From: Notospermus geniculatus
Taxonomy: Eukaryota > Nemertea > Pilidiophora > Heteronemertea > Lineidae
Assembly (NCBI GenBank): GCA_002633025.1
Contig: NMRB01000158.1
Span: 22,504-86,503 of the forward strand
DNA length: 64,000 bases
Direction of reading: 5' to 3'
In this document: one piece after another, positions 24,409 to 34,404 of the stretch
Layout of the letters: each line of letters starts with the position of its first letter
Position numbering within the stretch: position 1 is the stretch's first letter
Notes under the pieces: generated by a model
Seen by the model: the letters and a program-made list of their open reading frames with translations, nothing else
Told to the model about the DNA's origin: nothing
Databases searched by the model: none
Made by a program: the position numbers and the translations under genes

Positions 24409-26836
24409 GTTCACAGCTTGCCAGTGTGTTCCATGTGCCATCCTTACACTCATAGAACTCAGCCCCAGGAGGCGTTGGCTGGTAGTTGCTAGCGTCAAGA
24501 CAGCTAAACGAGCACGAATAGTATGGGTTGTTGATAGAGCATGATAGTATAGAATAGTCGGGTACCTTATTTATTCGGCAGTTATAAGCTGAAATAAATT
24601 TCGTGAGAAAACTTTTACTGCAAAAATGTTCGATCAACCTCGTTAGGGACTGTAGCAAAAGTATTTTGAAGCCAAAAAAGACTAAATTTTTCGTTTGGGG
24701 GGGAGGGGGTCCAAGGGTCATTTCGTCTTGTTCATAAAAAGTGGCTTCACCCATAAAATGTTCTGCAACGGATGAAAACGATCTTCCGACATTCAAACTT
24801 CCTCATTCCTCATTTCCTCATTCCTCAAATGTATCAGAGTCAAATTTTATTCTTTTCACAATAGCTGGTATAAAATTCAGGGCTCATGCAGATACATCTA
24901 GATAGGTCTTCTTTCAGGGGAGGAAAGTGGCATTTCATTCTATAATTACATCACTTAATTACATCTCATGACTATGGTACCAAAGGTAGCCCTCTCTACA
25001 TGATCCCAAGAATTATCTTGGACATATTTACTTGCTGACCAGGTTGAAGCCAAAGTTGACCAAATTTAGTCTCTCGGGGGGAGGGAGGGGGTCAGCTGAG
25101 AGACTAAATCATTTAGTCTTTTTTGGCTTCACATACTTTTGCTACAGTCCCTTAATGATCCGTAGCACAGAAGTATACTTGAGAACCGACTTGTAAAGGA
25201 AGGTCTAATTCCATTATACAAATGGTACAACGGAAGCATTTTGCGAGAAAACATTCCAACCGGAAATACATGTATTTTCCGGGAGAACATGCCTAGACTG
25301 GTTCCCGGTCGCAACATCGCTAACGGATAAGGGACCGGTATTGCGTGATGTCACGTGGCAGTTGATTGGCTAGCTCTTTTTGTATTGCCTGATGTAACGC
25401 CGCAGTTGATTGGCTAACTATTTTGGAATGTGAGGTAAGTTAAAGATAATGTATCACGACTTCATTGTTTACATTCAATGTTTGTAAACATTGATGTTTA
25501 CGTTATGTTCTTTTGGACTTTTGGGACATGCCAACCCACCAAATTGAATACTTCCGGCATCAAAAGGATTCCTAGAGGGGCATGCCACCAAAAAATTACT
25601 CAAAAGACAAAGAAAGACTAGACACAAACAAACAAAATGTAAATAAACATTATAGAGTTTTCGCAAAGCCCCCGAAACGCCGACGCGAACGTCTATTATA
25701 TTGTTCGCTACTGTCTTCGTGGTATCGAACAGTGGGATTGGCGTTCGAATTCGCGTTTCGGGGGCTTTGCGAAAACTCCCTATTGATTTTCGTGGCCCGC
25801 GAAAATACCCGTGATACATTATCTTTAAGCTTTCTGCTTAAAGTATGGCCGCCCAATACCGGTCCCTTTCTCCGTGAGCTGTGTTGGGACCGGGTACCAG
25901 TCTAGAACATGCCGAAATGATGACCGCTCACGTGACTGCTCTCGGCCAATCGTATTCAAGGAACCTTACTTGAGGTACAATATAACTATGGTTTCACTTA
26001 CCCATTACCCATAATGTATATGAGCACTTAGCTGTGTTTCCAGCAGCATCCGATACATTTACAGTGACGTGGTGCCTACCATACGGTAAGCGAGACCCTG
26101 CAACCCAGAAGCAATCCTTGTGTGATATNGGGGGGGGGGCAAACCCTTTGGATGCATGATAATACCTTGAGGTATATTTGATATATTTCCTGTTATACCA
26201 ACGTTGTCTTTGAATGTCGGTTCTTTCCAATAAGCCTTTTTCAAGGGAGTGCTCGAAACGAAATAGGCGTCTTCGCAAGTGACTTCCGTTGGCGGCAACG
26301 TGTCAGGCGGCGGCAACGTGTCAGGCGGCGGTAACGTGGTCGTAACGGTAACGGTTTGGTTTGGTTTCAAGACCACTTAAAATTAAAATGTAAGATTTTA
26401 AAAGTAAATAGGGAGTGCCATTTGCTTAGTAATATCGAATTTGATCATATTATTTTACGTCTCCACCGAACGAGCAGCACAGTGTGAATTATTACTTTTC
26501 TGTGGGGAATATAATAGGAAAGCTAATTGGGCAGTAATTAGCATAAGTACAAAAATGTTTGAAGTTACTGAGAAATGGCTAAGCCAGTGCAGAAAAGCCA
26601 AGTGTCAACGTTCCCACACAGTATTAAAACCGTTCCAAACCGCGGGTTCCTTTATCAGAAACCTCGTACTCTAGCCGTTATACTATATTGCCTACTACGT
26701 GGAACAGTAAAATAAACTTACATGGCAGTGTGACAGCAACAGCGATGATGGCAGCAATGCTTACACTGACGCCAATACCAATTGCTACCTTTTTCCGCAC
26801 CTTCATTTTACGTATGCCCACTACGGGCCTACTCAT
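24409..26836 (-). CDS. Single-pass membrane protein with HYR domain and sushi-like exon (3' end not found)
   Basis: Exon 1 (26722-26836; acceptor at 26844, so an upstream 5' UTR exon is likely) encodes a basic N-terminus RKMKVRKKV then a hydrophobic segment VAIGIGVSVSIAAIIAVAV, a signal-anchor (type II) arrangement. Exon 2 (26002-26375) joins in phase and encodes a Pro/Thr linker with repeated LPPPDT, then a HYR (hyalin repeat) domain: PTEVTCED, KEPTFKDNVG, and the end DAAGNTAKCSY. A poly-G run plus N at about 26130 splits the HYR frame, most likely a sequencing error. A third exon (24409-24503) with FYECKDGTW and two further cysteines looks like the C-half of a sushi/CCP domain; its phase does not fit exon 2 directly, so one more exon is probably missing. 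HYR and sushi domains act outside the cell in adhesion or complement-like recognition. The partner is unknown. Confidence 0.6.
24645..25153. repeat. Inverted-repeat element (about 0.5 kb)
   Basis: AGGGACTGTAGCAAAAGTAT at the left and ATACTTTTGCTACAGTCCCT at the right are inverted copies; pairing continues through TGAAGCCAAAAAAGACTAAA, so arms are about 45 bp. Runs GGGGGGAGGGGGTC flank the inner edges in both halves. It lies in an intron of the HYR gene. Confidence 0.8.
25291..25905. repeat. Inverted-repeat element containing a nested hairpin
   Basis: CTAGACTGGTTCCCGGTC at the left matches GACCGGGTACCAGTCTAG at the right. Further in, AAGGGACCGGTATTG pairs with CAATACCGGTCCCTT and AAAGATAATGTATCACG with CGTGATACATTATCTTT. 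The hairpin at 25653-25790 sits in the loop, so the outer element was there first. It lies in an intron of the HYR gene. Confidence 0.8.
25653..25790. repeat. Hairpin MITE, GAGTTTTCGCAAAG tips, nested
   Basis: GAGTTTTCGCAAAGCCCCCG and CGGGGGCTTTGCGAAAACTC are exact inverted copies; the inner arms GAAACGCCGACGCGAACG and CGTTCGAATTCGCGTTTC pair with a few mismatches. It is the closest relative of the copy at 1891-2021, with TA at both borders. Confidence 0.85.
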
Positions 26837-26843
26837 ATTTACC

Positions 26844-28030
26844 CTGTGAGAAAAGTAAGTCATCTTGAATTAATCTCTATGTCGCAGACATCTGGCCATT
26901 GTAATTTCAAAGCCGAAAAATAAATCCCGAATATATGCATCAATGCCCATTTTGTCATCTGTCATTCATCGTGATGAACTGCCGCTGGGTCGCTCGTTCC
27001 CTGTCTATTTTAGATTCAGAGCCCCTCCAGATTTAGTTGAATCCAACCTTGAACAACATGAACGTAGTAGAAAAGTACGTCAGAACGTCCGTTACCCACT
27101 TCCAATAATCCGCCGTGTATGTTATTCGTACCGCCTACTCCCATGCCAAGCTTAACAATCTACATGATAATAATTTACTTATTATCAGTATGAAGAATCT
27201 ACGTACGTGCAACGCTAGTGGGAATATCGACATTTAATACCAGCATTTATCAAATACCAAAAAGAATTCTTTACAAAAATGGAAAAAATGGTATTTGTCA
27301 GGGCATGAAGTAAGGTTACAAAGGTTGTTTCGCTTGTTCAAATTGACCGTCTTTCTCAGATAACTTACCTGTATTCTCCACTATCATGGCCGATATAGAC
27401 CAAATCATAGAAGTATGCGCGTGTGACAAATTCAATGATCCCGTACCAACGCTGAAACAACTGTCTTTAGCCATTTTCTGTCACGCACAACTGCTTTGTG
27501 TCCTTTTAGGTGACAGGATAGAATCACATTATTTCAGGTGTGATGATTTACTGACTATAGATGATAAAATACGGCACTTTAAATATGATTTATTAGCCCT
27601 TTGTGTTCAGTTTAAATGATCCGAAGTTCATACTTTACTGTGTAGAAAGGTGGAAAATTATATGATATGTATGTCATATCTTGATAAATGGGGATGACAG
27701 GGTTATTGAAGGAGTCAAACTTCCATCTGTCGTTCTCGGCTTTTCGATTCGCTGTGGTTTTCTCTATAGATCAGGGCCCGTATGCATAAAGGAGGAGGTA
27801 ACTATACCCTGGTTTAGCCTATTCTAAGAATTGTTATTCCTCTCTCCCCGGTTTAGAAAATTCNCTGAAAAAAGTCACGATAGATATTGAAAGATGAGAA
27901 TTTGGATAAATGGAGGAGGAAACCGACGAACACGAAACGTCACAGGCTCTTTGTGGAGCCACATACTGAGTGGAATTCGAACCCGCAAGCTCAGGAGACT
28001 AAAACCTGTGAGTGGCCAACCTTTTCTTAC
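26844..28030. other. Between HYR gene and secreted FTP gene
   Basis: The stretch has no repeat that I recognise. A plus-strand frame of 77 codons at 27386 starts in good context but matches no family I know. It probably contains the promoter and 5' UTR exon of the HYR gene and the 3' UTR of the FTP gene; TTTATT at about 27588 (AATAAA on minus) is a possible polyadenylation signal. Confidence 0.4.
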
Positions 28031-31000
28031 TCACTTTCCATATGTTCCCTTCGCACACTTCACATCTTTCAGTTCTCCCAACATGCCTTTGTATGTAATG
28101 GTAGCGCAGACGGTGAACTTGGTGACAGGGACGTAAGGTGTGGTGGTAGGGGCTTGGGTAGTAGGCCCTGTTGTCGTACTGCCAGTAGCTGTGGTTGTGC
28201 TTCCTGCCGTGGTGGTAGTGGTGGTGGTGGTGGTTGTCCTAGGCCCGTACAGCGGTAAGAAATTGTTGGCGACATATGCGTCTGGGAAAAGGTGGTTCAG
28301 ATCACGTGGTCTAAACTCGTCCCTAGCAACCAGGATACTCAGCGAATTGTCGGAGGCGTCTGAAGAGAAACGATGGTGATAGAACCACGACCATGTCGTT
28401 AACAGGTCCTCACAACTATGCATGTTCAAATGCCACTTACCGCTTTCTATGATGACATTATCAATGACATACGTGTCGTTCAGCGTCACACTCCACCATT
28501 CTGTCGCCTGCTTGCCTGATGTCTTTGCGCATGCGCCGCCCGCTACATCCGGTCTGAGTTTTCCATCGGCGGCCTTTCCGGAACTTCTCGTTGTGTAAGC
28601 ATCGTTACATTGTAGAGTTGTTTGGTTCAAGGCGAGGTTTTTGCCGGCTGTAATTCCAGAGGAAAAGTTGGAGAAGCAGAATGATCATAATTACCGAGGA
28701 TTCATTGCGAACGTGCTGAACGCAGACGCCATACTCACCGACTGTAGCGCCTCCTGGAGAAGTTGGTACCTTGTACAACTTGCCATAAACCTCCAACTCG
28801 CACACGTACAATGGTTTGTTGACTGCATTGTTCTTGACAACAATGACGTATCGTCCCATAACCTCTGTCTTACACGGCAGGTAAATGACCTTGGTCTTGC
28901 TGGCGGGGTTCGCCCTCCTGGCGCAGTGCATGAACGCGCTCTTACTGATGTCGTCCTTGTGAAGGTCGCGGGTGAGGATGGTGGAGAAGTCGCTCAGCTG
29001 GGCGTTCGCTGGAGAAAGAGATCGCGAGATCTCGTTAGAGTTGGTTCAAGACCAGATAAAGAAGGAGTACAGGCCTTCACCGATAGGGGATGGTTTGTCC
29101 AATGGGCTCGCACAATGCGTAGCCAATCAGACAGCACAAAGAGTGTGGCAGCTGTCCAATGGGCTCGCACAATGCGTAGCCAATCAGAAAGCGCAAAGAG
29201 TGTGGCAGCTGTCGAATTGGCACGCACAATGCGTAGCCAATCAGAAAGCGCAAAGAGTGTGGCAGCTGTCCAATTGGCACGCACAATGCGTAGCCAATCA
29301 GAACAATATGGCAGTTCCTGTGTGGGCGAATTGGCTTCGATCGTGAGGAACACGTTGTTGCTGTTATACCTTTTTGTCGTTTGTGGAGATAATTTGGGTA
29401 ATGGGGAACCGGCGAACCAATCCGACAGAGGCGCTGACGCACAACTACGGTGTTGACGCTAGAGGCACTCGCGTCACTCCTTCAGTGATCACCAGTTGAA
29501 TGGGCGACGATGTAGTCCGATGTGATTTTGATTGACTGCCTGGGTCACACGTGTGCAAATATATTATCAATTATTACGCAGATCTGTAAAGAGTGAACTA
29601 AAAAATCTTACTGTTCATCCTATACAATCTTAATTTGATAATTTGAGGCTTTAAATCACATTTACTCTACGAACTTGCAAGTTTGGAAGACGCTTCGGTA
29701 CCTACGGCACCATGACGACATCCTGTCGTCAATGTCATCAAACCACGTCGTGACGACGTCAGACTGTGACGTGCTTTGCAATGACGTCAGCTCTACTGTT
29801 GGACTGAGCGCCTCTAGTGTCAACACCGTAGTTGTTCGTCAGCGCCACACGCGGCACGCCGGTTCCTCATTCTGAGGAAATGAACAAGGAGAGTAGAACA
29901 CTGTGCGAATCCTAAACTGATAGGGATATCATGATCTCCATGAGGGAAAGAGTGGATCGGAACCTCTCGTCGTCAGATATGAGGCGGATCTAACTTGCTA
30001 TATACCACTCATGGAGCAAGTCCAGATGTACCCACCACAACAGTCGTCCCTGTTCACTATAGCCATACTCTCAACCACATGTGTGGCGCCGAGGTCAGCA
30101 GCCAGCCATTCCTTAGTCACTTTCCCTGGTGTCCTGGCACAGTGGAGGAAATAAAGTGGGTGGCTTGAACCGTCTGTGGCTGTGTCACCATTACCGTTAC
30201 CAATCATGGTCACTTGTTTCTTCAGTGCAACATTGGTGTTACCAGCTGAAAGAGAGGAAATCATTTACCCGCCGTCGCTGAGCATGCGCAGAAACGTAGT
30301 ATCAGTATCCAATATGGCGTCATGTCCGATGTGACTGTATCCATGGTAACCTCACCTTGTAAGGGTATCCCATAAACCTCTGCCTCACACACGATCAGGG
30401 GTGTTTTCAGTTTGGAGTCCTCCTTCCAGATGACCAAAAACCTCCCGATACTCGGCCCTGAGCACCGAAAGTGGTGTTTCCCAACGCTGAGGACATTCTT
30501 TTGGTAGTAACACTTCTGGGAATTGTGGGGTGAGGACCGAAAGGAACTTGGGACGAACTTCATGGCAGCGAGGATTTCAAAATCGTGCAACTGACTCCCT
30601 GGAATGAGCAACAACAAATAGAGGAGCAGTTGTAGAGTTTCGTTGAGGAGCAACCTAACTCCTTTGACCTTGCAAGGTCGAAATGTCCCTGTTTTCATCG
30701 ATGACTGAGGATGTTCTCTTGCCGCTGTAGTTTATTTTATTTTTTTTGAGAAATGGAAACTCATGACGAAATTCACGATTGCAGTGGAACCAGAACGCAC
30801 CAGCACTTTGTACAACCGTATGAATCACCACCGACCAAATCCTGTAGGTCGACGCCAGGTCGATCGCGAGGTATTCTTCCTTGTTCCAACCACAGGTGGC
30901 GCTACATTCTAAGTCCTTCAAGTACCCGGATGTGAGGCCGTCTGTCGCCTTTGTTGCCCTGTTTTGCTTTGACATTGGTTTGTGAGTGGCGGGTTTACCG

Positions 31001-34000
31001 AGGGCCACGTTTACTGAAAGTTCAATGGAAACGTCAGTGTTCGTCAAGAAAGAGTTACCAAAATCCGACAGTTATTAAACTAGTAAGAGGAATAAAATCG
31101 GTCATCGGGTACACTCCAGTACCGAACTAGCCCTCAGTCAGCCAAGGGACAGCGCAAGGAAAGGTAGGAACAATAACCATTTCAACAGATACCTGTACTA
31201 CCGGTACATACCTAGATAATTGTAGTCGTATACTTCAACTTCACAAAGTGTCAGTTGGAAGTTTGACGGCGCCTCGATGATGACATAGCGGCCTTTGACA
31301 GGTTTTTGACAGTGGAAGGGGAATCGCTGGCCACTGGTCAGGGAGACGGGGGAGTCGAAACAGGTCGTGAATTTTGTACTGCTGTACTTTTTGGGGTCGA
31401 ATGCGTCCGATACGCGGACCTTGAAGTCCCGGAGGCAGAACGCTGAAACGAGAGGAACGCAGGACTGGTATAGTTAGACCAATCGTGAGGTTATCATTAT
31501 AAGAGTAGTACCTAGGACGAGGCTGAGCCTCGTTACATGACGTCATATACCGCGAGAAAGTGCGGTAGCCACGTCAGTTCAAAAGTGCCCAGTGAAAGAC
31601 GTTGTGCGTCGCTGCTTGGCCAATGAATTACTGCTTCAAGCCTTTGATTCCATTACGGTTAGCTTCGCACGGTAAGGTACGTACTGGTCCGTTAGGTGTC
31701 AGCCAGCCTGACTGAGCCAAGATCACGAGGTACGTACTTTGGTGGGACGTTTAAGGCACTTACTCTTACAGTCCGCACTGTTTACCACCTTCATGTGATA
31801 AACGGTCTCCGTCCTCAGCAGATCCACAGCCCACCAGTTGGGTTTATTCGGATCAAAGAAATTAGCAGAGAGCGTCTGTGAGCACGTGTACTCCTCGATC
31901 TTGACCAGCGTCACGCCGTCATTGGCCAGACCGGAGTTGTAATGCCAATAGGTGCTGGACTGCCATGTTGGTTTTCCTTGGGCAAGGTTACCTGAAGTAG
32001 GATTTGGCATCAGTGGCGCACCAAGTGGTGGGATGTAAAAATACATGTAGTTCTTCGTGTTTGATGTCAGATGCTTGACGTGGAAAACAAAGTTTGCCCA
32101 CCGAATATCACGTAGAATAGGGCCTCCGGTGGACGAGATTTCAGGAGACTCGTACGGTATTTGGGCGCTGAAGTAAATACACCGACCATATACACGTGAA
32201 TTTAGAGTATCTTACCGTTGAACAAGTCCCCGTAAACGTCCAGCTCGATCAATTTCATTGGGCTCCCCTTGGATACGTATTTCAGTATCTTGACCTTTGA
32301 CCCCACGTAGTGTGTCTTGCACCTGTACGGGGTGAGGGCCATGGCAGGCCGTTCATTCTTCTCGTCAAAGCAGGTGTATTCTTTATTGTTGGTGTCAAGG
32401 ATCAAGATTTTGTATGACGACATTTTTACAACTAATGAGAGAAAAGATTAAGTTAGGANAAGGGGGGGGGGGGGGGGGGGTGAGGGAAATGCAGCCCTCA
32501 CCGTATCGGGTGTGGTTGCTGCTATTGCCCCGTAATTGACGAAGCGCTTTGATTGGTGTGAAGTTTATTACCACCAAACTTCAACCGGATCGCACTATTG
32601 GCGGTGCACTTTCGTGTTTGGTCCTAGCAGCTGGGATGCCTTTCCCAAGTTCCATGCTCACGTTATGAATACGAACTCACGCGAGAATAAGACAACAGTG
32701 TGAATGATGTAATCGTCGAGCAGGTCCACAGCAATCCAATCTCCATTTGATGTCCCGGATGTTGAGGCGTATTTTGTTGAGAGACTGAGTCCGTCGACAG
32801 CATAATCCTTTCCACTTCCAGAGCTCATGGTGACGGTTTTCTTAATGGCCAGGTTTTCTTGAATATGGAAAGAAAGGAGGCAGAAAAATGGGTGTGTGTT
32901 TGGGGGGGGGCAGCAGCAAGAACGACATATCTGTTTATCATATATGCCATTAATCTGTACTAACATTCAAAGGATTCAGGCACTCGGACATTGCTGACAA
33001 CGGGAGTTCCCCAAAGCTCATTCTTCAGTCCGTTGCTCTCCATTGTTTTATGCAACGGTGTAAAGGCCTGTCCACACGATCATATACATCATCATACATT
33101 TGTATGATGATGTTCATGGACAAATGTATGATCGGTGTGGACCGTTTTCCCAACAAACGTGAATAGCATCCAACACGTATGATGATGTTCAAACTTTTAG
33201 CTGCATTGTGTAGACGGAAATCCACAACAAGCATGGGCAAATGTATGATTTTGAACAAATGTATGATCGTGTAGACAGGCCTTTAGGCTACATGTATTTC
33301 AAAATCCATACTGGATGAGGTGGACTACTTGGCAAGACAAGTTGACCATAGCAAAGAATGCTTACTGCCCTGTATCAACAGGCGGCAGAAGTGAATGTAT
33401 TTTAAGGTGTAAAAGTTGCGTACCGTGCGGCAGGTCGCCATAAACCTCGAGCTCACACAACCTCAGTGGAATCACAGTTGTCCCACTGTTTGTCTTCTTG
33501 TAGACCACATAGCGCCCTACCGCCCTCTTTTGGCAATAAAAAGAATAAAGTTTGCCGCCGGTCAGTGTTCCTGACACACTGCCGCAGATGACGTAATCAG
33601 TGACGAGTTTCCCGGTGAATATCTTAGCAACCGCCACTTTGATGTTCTTTTGGTTGTATTTGGCTGAAACAACAAATTCCAGGTGTGATATTTTACAGCA
33701 TATTCAGTGTGGCCATTTTTCTGTGTGACTCCCATTGTTTGGAACACACTGGGAAACAGACTCACTGTTTTTCTGTGTGTCGCTCGTCAAGTCGCGCCTA
33801 ATCCAAGTAGCCTAAAGCGGGTGATCCACTGTTGCGATTTTGGCTTGAGACGGGGTTGCGTTCCCTTGCGGTTACCTTATATGGCAATCAGAAGTCCTTA
33901 TAAGGTAATCGCAAGGGAACTCATGTACGCCTACATATATGTATCTATCGCAATTCATGGAGTGGTATTAACCCCTTCCCACCCAATGGGTGTAATACGA

Positions 34001-34404
34001 TTCACCAAGAGATCCCCTTCCCACCAAATAGGTATGATACAACTATCCATCGCGATTCACGAAGTGGTATTTAATTAACCCCTTCCCACCCAATGGGTGA
34101 AATATGATATCTACATGTATCTCGATTCACCAAGAGATATTAACCCCTTCCTATCAGCTGAGCGCAAGGCCCATGGGCCTCTTGTTTGATTTCAGGATCT
34201 GTCTGCCCATTGTGAAATTTAACTTTGTCCATTTCTGTATTTGTTTTTGTTGTATCATCTTGGGTCTTTATATTTGTTTTCACTCGAACTTCAGAAGTAG
34301 CGATACTTACGTGGTAGCTGCAGCGTCTGCGGCGTTATGTAACCCTGACCTTGGACCAGCCCAACAAAGGTCACCAACAGGAGAAGCTGCTTCATGGTAT
34401 CCAT
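28031..34404 (-). CDS. Secreted multi-module FTP (F-lectin-like) protein with Thr-rich tail
   Basis: Twelve exons rebuilt from splice sites: 34311-34404, 33424-33663, 32681-32857, 32216-32431, 31764-31991, 31212-31442, 30777-31013, 30356-30598, 30036-30245, 28739-29008, 28441-28647, 28031-28359. The sum is 2682 bases, in frame, predicting 893 residues. Exon 1 is a signal peptide (MKQLLLLVTFVGLVQG). Then exons alternate: C-half FTP exons (Cys, GRYVxI, LCELEVYG) and N-half exons (NLAxxK, DG, Cys, WxAVDL). FTP is the eel fucolectin/tachylectin-4/pentraxin-1 fold of F-type lectins. All introns are phase 1. The first module lacks an N-half and the last C-half breaks off into a Thr-rich mucin-like tract (about 10 consecutive Thr) and a Cys-containing end closing GTYGK then TGA. 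That TGA overlaps a good donor (AAA|GTGAGT), so further exons are possible. Only exon 30036-30245 keeps a fucolectin-like NRDDCC. Likely an extracellular glycan-binding or pattern-recognition protein. Confidence 0.8.
29099..29325. repeat. Minisatellite, 57-bp unit, four copies
   Basis: Units start near 29099, 29156, 29213 and 29270 and share CGCACAATGCGTAGCCAATC and AAAGAGTGTGGCAGCTGT. Each unit carries CCAAT-type words (CCAATCAG and CCAATGG/CCAATTGG). The array lies in the intron just upstream of the exon at 28739-29008. Open frames through it are artefacts of the 57-base (19-codon) period. Confidence 0.9.
29399..29873. repeat. Inverted-repeat element in FTP intron
   Basis: GGCGCTGACGCACAACTACG at the left pairs with CGTAGTTGTTCGTCAGCGCC at the right, then GTGTTGACGCTAGAGGC with GCCTCTAGTGTCAACAC. 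The outer ends GGGGAACCGGCG and CGCCGGTTCCTC also match. Length is about 475 bp. Confidence 0.75.
32461..32480. repeat. Poly-G run with adjacent ambiguous base
   Basis: Twenty G with an N just before, in an intron of the secreted FTP gene. Length and the base call are unreliable. Confidence 0.85.
33061..33285. repeat. MITE, AAAGGCCTGTCCACACGATC termini
   Basis: TAAAGGCCTGTCCACACGAT and ATCGTGTAGACAGGCCTTTA form imperfect terminal inverted repeats bordered by TA. The interior repeats ATGTATGATC and CATACATTTGTATGATGATG. About 225 bp, in an intron of the secreted FTP gene. Confidence 0.85.
33860..33920. repeat. Small hairpin in FTP intron 1
   Basis: GTTCCCTTGCGGTTACCTTA pairs with TAAGGTAATCGCAAGGGAAC around a loop of about 20 bp. 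It is followed (33957-34165) by two diverged direct copies of a unit containing AACCCCTTCCCACCCAATGG and GATTCACCAAGAGAT. Confidence 0.75.

Noticed and set aside
27386-27619. Plus-strand 77-codon frame starting MADIDQIIEVCACDK
   Set aside because: The start context is good and the composition is protein-like, but there is no family match, conserved partner or splice support, so I leave it out as a gene.
28641-29456. Plus-strand frame of 271 codons
   Set aside because: It runs antisense to a real FTP exon (28739-29008) and then through the 57-bp minisatellite.
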